Origin: Senegalia massiliensis | GTDB lineage: Bacteria; Bacillota; Clostridia; Tissierellales; SIT17 | Direction of reading: 5' to 3' | NCBI RefSeq assembly: GCF_009911265.1 | Contig: NZ_QXXA01000005.1 | Location: 186,001-250,000 of the forward strand | DNA length: 64,000 nucleotides | Part shown: in pieces, positions 1 through 7,887 of the stretch | Position numbering within the stretch: the stretch's first letter is position 1 | How the letters are laid out: each line of letters begins with the position of its first letter | The notes under the pieces: model-generated | The model's input: only the letters and a program-made list of their open reading frames with translations | Database searches by the model: none | Told to the model about the DNA's origin: nothing | Translations under genes and position numbers: made by a program

Positions 1-1097
1 ATATTTAATTTTTTCAAATTATCATAATTAAGTGGACCAAATTTTCTTGCAGCAACTATCCTTCTAGCTGATTTAACTCCTATGCCTGGTACTCTTAAAA
101 GAGTATTGTAATCTGCCCTATTTATCTCTACAGGGAATATCCCAATATTTCTAAGCGCCCAATTACATTTTGGATCAAGAGACAAATCAAAATTAGGCAT
201 ATTTTCATCCAATAGTTCATCTGCCTTAAATTTGTAAAATCTAAGTAACCAATCTGCTTGATATAATCTATTTTCTCTAATTACAGGTGGTGAATCTAAT
301 ACAGGTAAATTAGGTGATTTCGCTACTGGTACATATGCAGAATAATACACTCTTTTTAAATTGTATCCATCATATAATCCTTCTGATAATTTAAGTATTT
401 TTAGATCATTATCCTCAGTTGCTCCAACTATTAACTGAGTACTTTGTCCCCCTGGTACAAAAGAATTTGCATATTTAAATTTTTTCTTTTCTTCTCTCGT
501 CTCTACTATTCTATTTCTAATATTTCCCATAGGGGTTAATATGCTCTTTTTAGTTTTATTTGGAGCAAGTAGTTTAAGTCCATTTTCAGAGGGTAATTCT
601 ATATTTATGCTCATTCTATCTACATATAATCCTATTTCATCTATAATACGTTTATCTGCATGAGGTATGGCTTTTGTATGGATATAACCATTAAATCCTT
701 CTACTTCCCTAAGCCTTTTTACTACATTTAATATAAGCTCCATTGTATGATTAGGTGATTTTATTATTGCAGAGCTTAGAAAAAGACCTTCTATATAATT
801 TCTCCTATAAAAATTTATAGTCAAATCTACTATTTCATCAGGAGTAAGTGTTGCTCTTTCTAAATCATTTGATGATCTATTTACACAATATGCACAATCA
901 TATATGCAATAATTTGTCATAAGTATTTTAAGTAGTGAAATACATCTTCCATCATCAGACCAACTATGACATATCCCATTTATACTAGCAGAACCTATGC
1001 CGCCTTTTTTATTTTTTCTACCACTTCCACTAGAAGAACAAGAAACATCATATTTTGCAGCATCAGAAAGTATTCTAAGTTTATCTAATACATCCAC
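1..1097 (-). CDS. Radical SAM protein with C-terminal helix-hairpin-helix (3' end outside window)
   Basis: The frame is open from a GTG at 1097 to the left edge, giving about 365 codons without a stop. Residues 64-71 read CIYDCAYC, the CxxxCxxC motif that holds the 4Fe-4S cluster of radical SAM enzymes. Near residue 340 is RVPGIGVKSARRIV, a helix-hairpin-helix DNA-binding motif. This combination matches the family annotated as putative DNA modification/repair radical SAM protein, whose substrate is not established. The GTG start is chosen because AGAGGTGG lies just upstream and the nearby ATG and TTG read into a stop. A strong sigma-A promoter sits 26 bases further up. A truncated copy of the 5' end lies near 4.9 kb. 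Confidence 0.85.
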   Translation of the reverse strand, partial: MDVLDKLRILSDAAKYDVSCSSSGSGRKNKKGGIGSASINGICHSWSDDGRCISLLKILMTNYCIYDCAYCVNRSSNDLERATLTPDEIVDLTINFYRRNYIEGLFLSSAIIKSPNHTMELILNVVKRLREVEGFNGYIHTKAIPHADKRIIDEIGLYVDRMSINIELPSENGLKLLAPNKTKKSILTPMGNIRNRIVETREEKKKFKYANSFVPGGQSTQLIVGATEDNDLKILKLSEGLYDGYNLKRVYYSAYVPVAKSPNLPVLDSPPVIRENRLYQADWLLRFYKFKADELLDENMPNFDLSLDPKCNWALRNIGIFPVEINRADYNTLLRVPGIGVKSARRIVAARKFGPLNYDNLKKLN

Positions 1098-1183
1098 AAA
1101 AACCACCTCTTTCTATAGGAAAATTATACTATGTAAAAGGTGGTTTGTCAAACATATGTTCGTGTATGGTAGGTGGATGTTAT
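1037..1183 (+). repeat. 147-bp direct repeat, copy A (contains promoter and 5' end of radical SAM gene)
   Basis: This stretch recurs in the same orientation at 4874-5020 with about a dozen substitutions and no gaps by eye. It carries the promoter, ribosome binding site and first 20 or so codons of the radical SAM gene. Copy A is the functional original because it leads into the full gene. Confidence 0.9.
1123..1151 (-). promoter_or_regulatory. Sigma-A promoter of the radical SAM gene
   Basis: On the minus strand TTGACA (1146-1151) and TATAAT (1123-1128) are both perfect and separated by 17 bases, placing the transcript start shortly before the GTG start at 1097. Confidence 0.85.
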
Positions 1184-1255
1184 ATATGGTAAAATACAGA
1201 TAATATGTTAAACTGATGTTTCTGACCCACATTATAAAAAGAAAGATAGGTTTAA

Positions 1256-1582
1256 ATGATAATTGCTAAATATATACTATTTGCTTTATTTCTAGCTATA
1301 ATTGTTAACTATATTTTGATTATTAAATTAAAGAAACCATTTATACTCTCTATAGTTATGTCACTTACAATTATTCCCCATAAAACAATTGAAATGCTAA
1401 CATATAATTCAATTTATCCCCCAATAGAAAACATGAATTTCTATTTAAAGTTTAATCACATTGCTTATATGTATTTTTCCTTATTATTATTTGATATAAT
1501 ATTTGGTATTCTATATATAGTTTTGAAAAAAATAATAAAAAACAAGAAAAATCATCATAGTAATTTTATTTTCTATATTTAA
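1256..1582 (+). CDS. Small three-helix membrane protein, unknown
   Basis: This 108-residue protein has three hydrophobic segments (about residues 5-25, 29-48 and 68-92) and a lysine-rich tail, so it should be an integral membrane protein. No family is recognised. A degraded copy of its 5' half lies at 6297-6432, which suggests the gene belonged to a duplicated block. The start ATG follows a weak AGG-type ribosome binding site. Function cannot be inferred. Confidence 0.5.
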   Translation: MIIAKYILFALFLAIIVNYILIIKLKKPFILSIVMSLTIIPHKTIEMLTYNSIYPPIENMNFYLKFNHIAYMYFSLLLFDIIFGILYIVLKKIIKNKKNHHSNFIFYI

Positions 1583-1702
1583 TGTATAAATGTAGATTTA
1601 TATTCTATAAGAAAATTTATATAGTCTTATAAGTAAAGAAGAGCAAGAATAATCTAACTATAAATATAATATAGTATGATATGTTAGAGTTTAGGTAGTA
1701 GT

Positions 1703-1783
1703 GGATATCTTATATTTAAACATTGGTCATTTCTAGCTTTTGGAGTAATAACAAGTAGTATTATATTGATAAGAGGTAATTAA
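1703..1783 (+). pseudogene. Fragment of a hydrophobic protein C-terminus
   Basis: A 26-codon open stretch ending in TAA encodes a transmembrane-like segment (beginning GYLIFKHWSFLAFGV). It lacks a start codon and has stops just upstream. This is probably the remains of a membrane protein gene, but the parent is not identifiable. Confidence 0.3.
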
Positions 1784-1833
1784 GTAGAGATTATTTATAT
1801 TAAAAAAATTTAATAGATAAAAGGTGTTTCATT

Positions 1834-1875
1834 ATGGTAAGAGTAATGAGAAGTGTTTTATCCATAGAAATTTAA
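1834..1875 (+). pseudogene. Remnant of a copy of the small membrane gene at 6433
   Basis: The sequence around the ATG at 1834, including the AAAGGTGTTT ribosome binding region and the codons for MVRV, closely matches the start of the intact gene at 6433-6672, then hits a stop after about a dozen codons. Confidence 0.5.
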
Positions 1876-2008
1876 GTAAATTTTATATTTTATTATAACT
1901 AGTATTTTGGACTCTATAGGAGTATAATATAATTAGGTTTTTTTAAAGTTTTTTAAAGAATTGTTTTATCTTTCTTTAAATTTTACTATATATTATAAGG
2001 GGATTTCA

Positions 2009-2479
2009 ATGAAAAATAAAAAATTATTTATTGTGCTGTTAATTTCAATTACTATTATTTTATTACTATATTACGTATTTGGACAAGGGCATAGATATGC
2101 TAAAAGCTATGCAAATCGACTTTTTGCTTATCAATTACCTAAAAAAACAAAAATAATTGAAAAGGATTTCGATTATGGTGTCCTCTATGGAGGCGGACCA
2201 AGGGGGAGTGGGGGTTATCCGACCATGGTAGCACACATGAAGTTGTCATCTGAATTAAGTGAAAAAGAGATATTTAATCATTACAATAAGAATAAGTTTG
2301 AGATATTTTTTGAAGGTTATGAAACCATTAAGAAGAATAGTGAAGGGAAAAAATGGTATGAAGGTCAAAAATCAACAGGTAAAACCCTTAGTGATGAAAT
2401 GAATAAAGACGAACCAATCAATTTTATCGTTCAATATAGAACAGAATTTAACTATCCATTCTTTATAGATTTTCATTAA
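2009..2479 (+). CDS. Membrane-anchored extracytoplasmic protein, unknown
   Basis: This 156-residue protein begins with a lysine-rich start and one hydrophobic segment (about residues 6-25). The remainder is polar, with a glycine-rich patch (YGGGPRGSGG), so it is probably anchored in the membrane and faces outward. An upstream in-frame ATG at 1961 exists, but AAGGGG stands correctly before the ATG at 2009. No family is recognised. It ends in a strong terminator and converges on the wall hydrolase gene. Confidence 0.6.
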   Translation: MKNKKLFIVLLISITIILLLYYVFGQGHRYAKSYANRLFAYQLPKKTKIIEKDFDYGVLYGGGPRGSGGYPTMVAHMKLSSELSEKEIFNHYNKNKFEIFFEGYETIKKNSEGKKWYEGQKSTGKTLSDEMNKDEPINFIVQYRTEFNYPFFIDFH

Positions 2480-2512
2480 GAAGCCGGAGTTAACCCTCCA
2501 GCTTCTTTTTTT
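2478..2512 (+). terminator. Intrinsic terminator
   Basis: A ten-pair GC-containing stem (GAAGCCGGAG with CTCCAGCTTC, one mismatch) is followed by seven T on the plus strand. It ends the gene at 2009-2479. Confidence 0.85.
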
Positions 2513-4673
2513 ATCTGCTTAGCTGGTTATAGTTTTCGAAAGCTTGGTAGATTGTATAGTTTCTTTCACCATACTTTGTGGCTGATTCATTTGTTCCATT
2601 GTAACGAGCAATAGTGCCTTTTACTTGAGATTCTGTGTAATTTAACATATTGGAAGGATATCCTTTTTCTACAACAGCTCCCCATTTAAGAACATATGCG
2701 CATGTTTCAATATTAAATGCTCGATCAACATGAAGTTTGTGCCAGATTTCATTTATGTCATCTTTATTATTAGCATCTCGTATTGTGTCATCTAGATAAT
2801 TTTGATTAATGGCCCAATTTCGAGCGTTAATCGCAACCCAGGCAAATATTTGACCTACTCCTGTACTTGAGTCATCAATGTCTCCGTTCTTAACTCTCTG
2901 ATCTTGAATTGCATCCAGAGTATTCTCTGCGGAAGCTTCCCAAGAGATCACTGTCTGGATAAAAGATTTTCGCATTTGAAGTTTTCTTGCCATTCGAGTG
3001 ATTAAGCCATCATAATCAAGAACGATATTAACTGAGTCAATTGGTTCTCTTATAGATGAAAATTCTTGAAGAAAGTTTAAAATATCTTTAATAATCGGAG
3101 GCACTTCCTCTCTTATCATAGGTAAATAAGTAAGAATAAGAGTAGAATCTAAGCCATCTTTATGATTTATAGGTTCTACCGACGATTGTCCTGCATCTAA
3201 TCCTGATGCAATATTTTTGTCGATAGTAATTAAACCCCTGCCTGAACCGACTGTAATGGTTGCAATTTGATCAAATGCCCAGTTCTGAGGAAGTGGGTAC
3301 CCAAGATTGCCACTGAATCCAGTTGACATTCCACTTACAAAACTTTTTGTTGCATATCCTGCTTGAGAAACTCTAATGCATATATTTCGTGGTCCGTATA
3401 CTCCAACTTTGTACTTACCACCTAATGCATAAAATTCAGATTCAATTGCTCGGAAATGAGGTAGAATGTTATTATCAACATCATTATCGTAAGCATCAAA
3501 ATCAACAGCAAAATAAATAGTAGTTCTATCTTTAAATCCGTGACTTTCTGCAGCATAGTACGCTTCAATAGCATCTCTTCCACCTTGACCGAAATTGAAA
3601 TATGATGCATCTCCACCATAAGTCTGAAAAATCGGGAAAACTCTTAGGTTAGCATCAAAGATTGTTTGCAGTTCACCAATTTGTATTTTTTTATTTAATA
3701 CACCATTTCTTGCATTTGTTAAATATCTTCCAATTATTTCATAACCTTCAGCCTTTAATGTTGTAGCTCTTTCAGGAGTAATCATGGTAACACTGTCACA
3801 AGCAGTACCTCTTCGACTAGTATCACCTGTACTAGTTATAGCAGAAAGCCAAGTTTGTTTCCCCGCAATACCATCTACTGGAGATAATGCTACAAATTCT
3901 TGGAATCCCATTACAGCATTCTTAACTCCATTTCCATAAATTCCATCAAAAACTCCAGGATCATATCTATTAAAATATAAAGCGTATTGAAACAATTTTA
4001 CGAAATCCCCTCTATTTCCTAACATTAAAGTAGGAAGACGCTCTCTTGTTGTAGGACCAACTGAACCTGTTTGTAAATCTGGAGCAATACCTTCTTCTGT
4101 CTGAATACCATAGATCAAAGCTTTGTTAGTACCTCTTTGATAATGTCCATCAGCTGGTTGAACACCAGAAGTCATAAAATAGTTGTAATTCAGGTTTCTT
4201 TGGATTTCTCTAATTCTAGGGTCGCCTCCTAATGTAAGTACATAAGCATCCATAACTAAAAATGCCTTAAATACATAGTCATAGACCTTACCATCTTGAA
4301 TAGGAAGACCCGCATCAGTTTGTAGCTTAGTTACTGCCGACTTTGTTCCTTCTCCAAATGTTCCAGTAAACCCTGTAGGATCATAACCTTTACAATACAT
4401 AGCCCCTTGTAGTATTTTTACAATATTTTGTCCTTGATGATTTAAAGGGACACTTCCCATTTCCATTTCTCCCCAAGCTTTATAAGCACTTGAAGTCCCT
4501 TCACCAAAATTGTTAGCTGGAGTAGCAATTCCTAACTCAATTTGCAAAGCTCTCGTCAACGAATACATTGTCGACCATCCTGTTTTTCCGTTTTCTGGTG
4601 CCAATATAAAGCCATTTTGCCCCGAATATGTGTTGTTAACCCATTGTTGAACAATTAAAACCATTGGATCCAT
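2511..4673 (-). CDS. Multidomain peptidoglycan hydrolase: PG-binding repeats, GH25-like DUF1906 domain, lysozyme-like domain
   Basis: The 720-residue protein begins with a region of peptidoglycan-binding-type repeats (about residues 35-280), with GYDPTGFTGTFGEGTKSAV and RYDPGVFDGIYGNGVKNAV as clear units. Residues about 290-500 form a glycoside hydrolase-like TIM barrel (Rv2525c/DUF1906), with IYFAVDFDAYDND as the acidic strand end. The C-terminus has lytic-transglycosylase landmarks: a glutamate near 579, STGVGQ at 603-608 and RYNG near 690. No signal peptide is present. The ATG at 4673 is chosen over an upstream start because AAAGGAGGG precedes it. A copy of the radical SAM promoter lies 290 bases upstream. 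Confidence 0.8.
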   Translation of the reverse strand: MDPMVLIVQQWVNNTYSGQNGFILAPENGKTGWSTMYSLTRALQIELGIATPANNFGEGTSSAYKAWGEMEMGSVPLNHQGQNIVKILQGAMYCKGYDPTGFTGTFGEGTKSAVTKLQTDAGLPIQDGKVYDYVFKAFLVMDAYVLTLGGDPRIREIQRNLNYNYFMTSGVQPADGHYQRGTNKALIYGIQTEEGIAPDLQTGSVGPTTRERLPTLMLGNRGDFVKLFQYALYFNRYDPGVFDGIYGNGVKNAVMGFQEFVALSPVDGIAGKQTWLSAITSTGDTSRRGTACDSVTMITPERATTLKAEGYEIIGRYLTNARNGVLNKKIQIGELQTIFDANLRVFPIFQTYGGDASYFNFGQGGRDAIEAYYAAESHGFKDRTTIYFAVDFDAYDNDVDNNILPHFRAIESEFYALGGKYKVGVYGPRNICIRVSQAGYATKSFVSGMSTGFSGNLGYPLPQNWAFDQIATITVGSGRGLITIDKNIASGLDAGQSSVEPINHKDGLDSTLILTYLPMIREEVPPIIKDILNFLQEFSSIREPIDSVNIVLDYDGLITRMARKLQMRKSFIQTVISWEASAENTLDAIQDQRVKNGDIDDSSTGVGQIFAWVAINARNWAINQNYLDDTIRDANNKDDINEIWHKLHVDRAFNIETCAYVLKWGAVVEKGYPSNMLNYTESQVKGTIARYNGTNESATKYGERNYTIYQAFENYNQLSR

Positions 4674-4862
4674 CTTAAAACCCTCCTTTGTTATATTTTT
4701 TAATCCCATTCAATTTTATTCTTTAATTTTTAAATTATACCAATAATACCTTAAATTTTATAAAGGATAACTCTTAATAATAATTAAAACTTAGAAATGA
4801 TTCTAAAAATAGTTCATCAAAAAGATAAATATATATAAACAATTTTTTAGTTTGGAATGAAG

Positions 4863-4934
4863 TTAAAGTAAATAACAAGAAACATCATATTCTGCAGCAT
4901 CAAAAAGTATTTTAAGTTTATCTAATACATCCAC
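4863..4934 (-). pseudogene. Truncated 5' end of the radical SAM gene (duplicate)
   Basis: A GTG at 4934 opens 23 codons that match the start of the radical SAM gene at 1097 (VDVLDKLKIL, DAAEYDVSC), then the match breaks and a TAA follows at 4863-4865. Promoter and ribosome binding site are retained, so a short peptide could still be made. Confidence 0.75.
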
Positions 4935-5020
4935 AAAAACTACCTTTTTCTATAAGAAAATTATACTATGAAAAAGGTAGTTTGTCAAACATATGTTCGG
5001 GTATGGCGGGTGAATGTTAT
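4874..5020 (+). repeat. 147-bp direct repeat, copy B
   Basis: This is about 92 percent identical by eye to 1037-1183 in the same orientation. It occupies most of the gene-free stretch 4674-5028 upstream of the wall hydrolase. Confidence 0.9.
4960..4988 (-). promoter_or_regulatory. Duplicated sigma-A promoter, now upstream of the wall hydrolase
   Basis: TTGACA (4983-4988) and TATAAT (4960-4965) with a 17-base spacer are preserved exactly in repeat copy B. With no terminator seen before 4673, transcription from here should continue into the hydrolase gene. Confidence 0.7.
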
Positions 5021-5028
5021 TCTATTAG

Positions 5029-5880
5029 CTAATTAGATATAAATTCTTTAAATTTTTTATCTAAATTATAAACTTTACCGTATTTATCTTTTATAATAAA
5101 TTTAAATAATAATTTTTCTTGAATAATTTCATCATCTATACCTTCTATACCAAGATTTCCTTCATAAAAATATTCTTTAGTTATATCTTTAAGCTTCTTT
5201 TTTTCAGCATTTTTTGTTATATCTATTGTATCTAATTTTTCATCCATATAATATATATCTGCTTTTATTGAGTTAATTTCTAAATCCTTTTTATCTTCTA
5301 TAGGACTATTAAATATTTGAATTTCATATTTTAGTTCTTTACCTTTTTCAAATTCGGTAGGGTACATATGTATTGTAAATCTTCTAGCTAATTCTTCAGC
5401 TAATTTTATAGGAGATAGTTCTTCACCTATCATTACTTCATCATTTTCCATAAACAATTTGACATTGTAATTATCATTATATGATAAGTTTAATTCAGTA
5501 GTATATTTAAGTTCCGAAACTTTATCTAATTTCACTTTTGCTGTACCTTCTTTTTCTGCTATAGAATATATTATATATGGAGTTGATTTATTTTTTAATT
5601 TTTTAAATTCAACTTGAACAGCTACATTTGCATTTTTATACTCATTTCCTATGTTCTCTATATCATAATTATGAGAGGATATTAAACTTGATTTTTCTTC
5701 TTCAGTTTTTAAATCTTGTTTTAAATTATATATTTCGTCTTCTAAAAAATATATTTGTTCTTTTAATCTTGAGATATCCTGTATTGTATCCGAACTAAAG
5801 AAGTTTAATAAAATATAACCATTTAAAATAAGTAATATAGCCATCATTATAATTATTATTTTGCCTGAACTTTGTGTCAC
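5029..5880 (-). CDS. Membrane-anchored extracellular protein, paralogue of 7888-8724
   Basis: The 283-residue protein has an N-terminal transmembrane segment (about residues 7-28), a short coiled coil (about 35-65), then a beta-rich outer domain. It aligns over its full length with the protein at 7888-8724; shared landmarks include NIGNEYKNANVAV versus NIGNNYEEANVAV and the D-K-YGKVYNLD versus D-K-SGRIYKLD endings. The GTG at 5880 is chosen because it aligns with the paralogue's start and is correctly spaced from AGGAGAG. No domain family is recognised. Confidence 0.65.
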   Translation of the reverse strand: MTQSSGKIIIIMMAILLILNGYILLNFFSSDTIQDISRLKEQIYFLEDEIYNLKQDLKTEEEKSSLISSHNYDIENIGNEYKNANVAVQVEFKKLKNKSTPYIIYSIAEKEGTAKVKLDKVSELKYTTELNLSYNDNYNVKLFMENDEVMIGEELSPIKLAEELARRFTIHMYPTEFEKGKELKYEIQIFNSPIEDKKDLEINSIKADIYYMDEKLDTIDITKNAEKKKLKDITKEYFYEGNLGIEGIDDEIIQEKLLFKFIIKDKYGKVYNLDKKFKEFISN

Positions 5881-5898
5881 CAAATCTCTCCTATCCTT

Positions 5899-6180
5899 TT
5901 AATTTTGTATTGATTTTTTTCTTATTAAATTATCTATTATGAATCCAAGTAATAATGGTAAGACTATGCTAATTATAGATATAGTAGTGCCATTATCTTC
6001 ATTTGTCCTATTAATTTTCAAAACATCTATCCCTATACTATAGGCTAGAATTTGCTCTATTACAAATAAGCTAAAAAATATAATCATAGCTTTAGGGTAT
6101 CTGTCTTTTTTTATATTATGTCTTACACCTAGGAATATTGCTATAAAAGATATAACTATATTAATCCAATGAGGCCACAT
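5899..6180 (-). CDS. Small membrane protein, unknown
   Basis: This 93-residue protein has three hydrophobic segments (about residues 5-20, 30-50 and 64-85). It is 18 bases upstream of the surface protein gene in the same direction, so the two probably form an operon. AAGGAGTG precedes the ATG. No family is recognised. Confidence 0.55.
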   Translation of the reverse strand: MWPHWINIVISFIAIFLGVRHNIKKDRYPKAMIIFFSLFVIEQILAYSIGIDVLKINRTNEDNGTTISIISIVLPLLLGFIIDNLIRKKSIQN

Positions 6181-6296
6181 ATGATTTCACTCCTTTTAAC
6201 TAAAAAATTCCCAAATTATTTACAATTGAATTATACCATAGGAAGCTATATAAAAAAATTATTATAAAAACTAAATTAAATTTATAAAAATTGGAA

Positions 6297-6432
6297 GTTA
6301 TATATGGTAAAATGTAGATAATATATAGTATTTGATTTATTTATAGCTATAATTGTCAACTATATTTTAATTTATTATTTAGTACATTATATTTAATCTT
6401 AAAAAAATATAAAAGATAAAGGGTGTTTAATT
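6297..6432 (+). pseudogene. Decayed copy of the membrane gene at 1256
   Basis: GTTATATATGGTAAAAT and AGCTATAATTGTCAACTAT match the upstream region and 5' part of the gene at 1256-1582, but about 70 bases between them are missing and the frame is closed. It leads directly into the intact gene at 6433. Confidence 0.6.
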
Positions 6433-6672
6433 ATGGTAAGAATAATAATTGGAAGTGTGTTTCTTTTAATATCTGCTATTCTTTATGGCACAAAATATTT
6501 ATCTGCTGCTATCTCAGGGGTAAATAGTACCTCTTGGGGTAAAGATGATTTTGTGCGAATGTTATCCTATACTCCAACCTTATTAAATTTTTATATTTAT
6601 ATTTCTTTTATACTAGGTATAAGTCTTCTTATATGGTATGTTGTTGATTTTTATAATAAGAATAATAAATAA
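6433..6672 (+). CDS. Small two-helix membrane protein, unknown
   Basis: The 79-residue protein has an N-terminal hydrophobic segment (about 5-20) and a C-terminal one (about 50-71) around a polar loop containing SWGKDDFVRM. Its ATG follows AAAGGGTG. The counterpart in the other block copy at 1834 is a pseudogene. Function unknown. Confidence 0.5.
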   Translation: MVRIIIGSVFLLISAILYGTKYLSAAISGVNSTSWGKDDFVRMLSYTPTLLNFYIYISFILGISLLIWYVVDFYNKNNK

Positions 6673-6718
6673 AGATATAAAAATATAGCTAGAATCTAGC
6701 TATATTTTTATATCTTTA
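6673..6718. terminator. Bidirectional terminator
   Basis: A long perfect stem (AAGATATAAAAATATAGCT and its complement around AGAATCT) separates the convergent genes ending at 6672 and 6716. Confidence 0.8.
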
Positions 6719-7399
6719 TTTTAAATCACTAATATAATTATTTTTCTCTCTTGCTAATCTATGAATATTTATTTTCTTTAAATATTGTATTATAAGATAT
6801 ATTACAGCTGATGGTATTATAATATACAAACTATTAACTTGAATTTTCTCTGAATTATTATTTGTTAAAAGTATAATACCTATCAATGCTATAAATGAAA
6901 ATGTAGATATTATTTGAGGTATATTCTTTTTAAATCCTTTTTCTGCTATAAAGATTGGTGTTATAATACTTTCCATTATAAATATAACTATGACTGTTAT
7001 TATATAAAAAACAAATAAATTAGAATTCATTCCCCAGTTAAACTGACCATACGCTATAATGGATACTGACATAAGCCAAATAGATATCCAACCGAATAAC
7101 TTAGATAAAAAATTCAAGATAATTTCTATCTTACTTGGTCCATTGCCATTATTTATAATTTCCTTAGCAAATCCTTTAACATCACCATTTATTTCTTCTT
7201 TTAAGCTAGAGTTCCTTAATCGCAATTCATGTGCCATACCTATCAAGTCTCTTTTTACAACTTCTGTATCATAAGAATTTAATTTGAATATACTCATGCT
7301 TCTCATGATATTCTTAATCATATCCTTATCTTCTTCTTTAATCTCTCTTGTTTGTTTTTTATTTTCCTTTTTTAATAAAGTCATCTCATTACCTATCAT
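6716..7399 (-). CDS. PadR-partner membrane protein
   Basis: The protein has a charged cytoplasmic N-terminal domain of about 95 residues followed by four hydrophobic segments. This is the layout of proteins encoded just after PadR regulators (the DUF1129/DUF1700-like class), which are often controlled by the adjacent PadR; their biochemical role is unclear. The gene overlaps the end of the PadR gene at 7389, so translation is coupled. The ATG at 7399 fits AAGGAG with nine bases; a GTG at 7405 is also possible. Confidence 0.6.
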   Translation of the reverse strand: MIGNEMTLLKKENKKQTREIKEEDKDMIKNIMRSMSIFKLNSYDTEVVKRDLIGMAHELRLRNSSLKEEINGDVKGFAKEIINNGNGPSKIEIILNFLSKLFGWISIWLMSVSIIAYGQFNWGMNSNLFVFYIITVIVIFIMESIITPIFIAEKGFKKNIPQIISTFSFIALIGIILLTNNNSEKIQVNSLYIIIPSAVIYLIIQYLKKINIHRLAREKNNYISDLK

Positions 7400-7727
7400 A
7401 TTCACCTTCTCCTTTCAAAACACTATCTACAGATTTTTTTACTTCATTCCATGAAATTATAAATTCTTTAAGAAATTCTTCTCCAATTTGAGTTAAAAAA
7501 TAGTATTTTCTCTTTGGTCCGAGTGGCGATTTTTTGTATAAGGATGATATTATTTTCTTTTTTTCAAGTCTTACTAAAATAGGATAAATTGTTCCTTCTT
7601 TCACATTATAAAATCCATAACCTTGTAAATGTGATACAATCTCATATCCATATGTTTCTCCCTTACTTATTATACTAACTATACATCCTTCTAATGTTCC
7701 TCTCATTAATTGAGATCTATCCATCAT
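7389..7727 (-). CDS. PadR family transcriptional regulator
   Basis: The 112-residue protein is a winged helix of the PadR family: RGTLEGCIVSIIS, then YGYEIVSHLQ, then KEGTIYPILVRLEKKKII and GPKRKYYFLT. These landmarks match the second PadR protein at 11151. The ATG at 7727 follows AAGGTAGGTG; the open frame extends eight codons further but without a ribosome binding site. Such regulators usually repress their own operon. Palindromic candidate operators lie immediately upstream. Confidence 0.85.
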   Translation of the reverse strand: MMDRSQLMRGTLEGCIVSIISKGETYGYEIVSHLQGYGFYNVKEGTIYPILVRLEKKKIISSLYKKSPLGPKRKYYFLTQIGEEFLKEFIISWNEVKKSVDSVLKGEGEYDR

Positions 7728-7739
7728 ATATTCACCTAC

Positions 7740-7792
7740 CTTGTAGTACATAGTAGCTTAACTATATTGTACCACATAGTAGTGCTTTTATC
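7740..7792 (-). promoter_or_regulatory. Candidate PadR operator/promoter region
   Basis: On the minus strand the motif CTACTATGTNNTAC occurs twice, and ACTAT and ATAGT form an inverted repeat ten bases apart. A related TACTATGT palindrome precedes the other PadR gene at 11116-11133. Confidence 0.45.
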
Positions 7793-7811
7793 CATAATTT
7801 TTCATAATAAT

Positions 7812-7848
7812 AAACACCCTTTTTTGTAATTCTATCTTAGGGTGTTTT
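7812..7848 (-). terminator. Possible terminator of the gene at 7888
   Basis: AAACACCC and GGGTGTTT form an eight-pair stem with a large loop followed by a TTATTATTAT tract on the minus strand. The loop is long, so this is moderate evidence. Confidence 0.45.
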
Positions 7849-7887
7849 ATTAATATAATATAATATTATATTTTAATTAGATATCAA

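Larger units (their letters stand above)
1583..2008. other. Intergenic stretch with gene remnants
   Basis: There is no intact gene in these 426 bases. Two decayed fragments are readable (1703-1783 and 1834-1875) and the rest is AT-rich sequence with stops in all frames. It looks like the eroded tail of a duplicated block. Confidence 0.6.

Noticed and set aside
997-1203. 68-codon plus-strand frame over the radical SAM start
   Set aside because: It is antisense to the coding start and promoter and encodes no plausible protein.
1037-5020. 147-bp repeats as ends of a transposon or prophage
   Set aside because: No transposase, integrase or terminal inverted repeats were seen; the repeat is a gene 5' end with its promoter.
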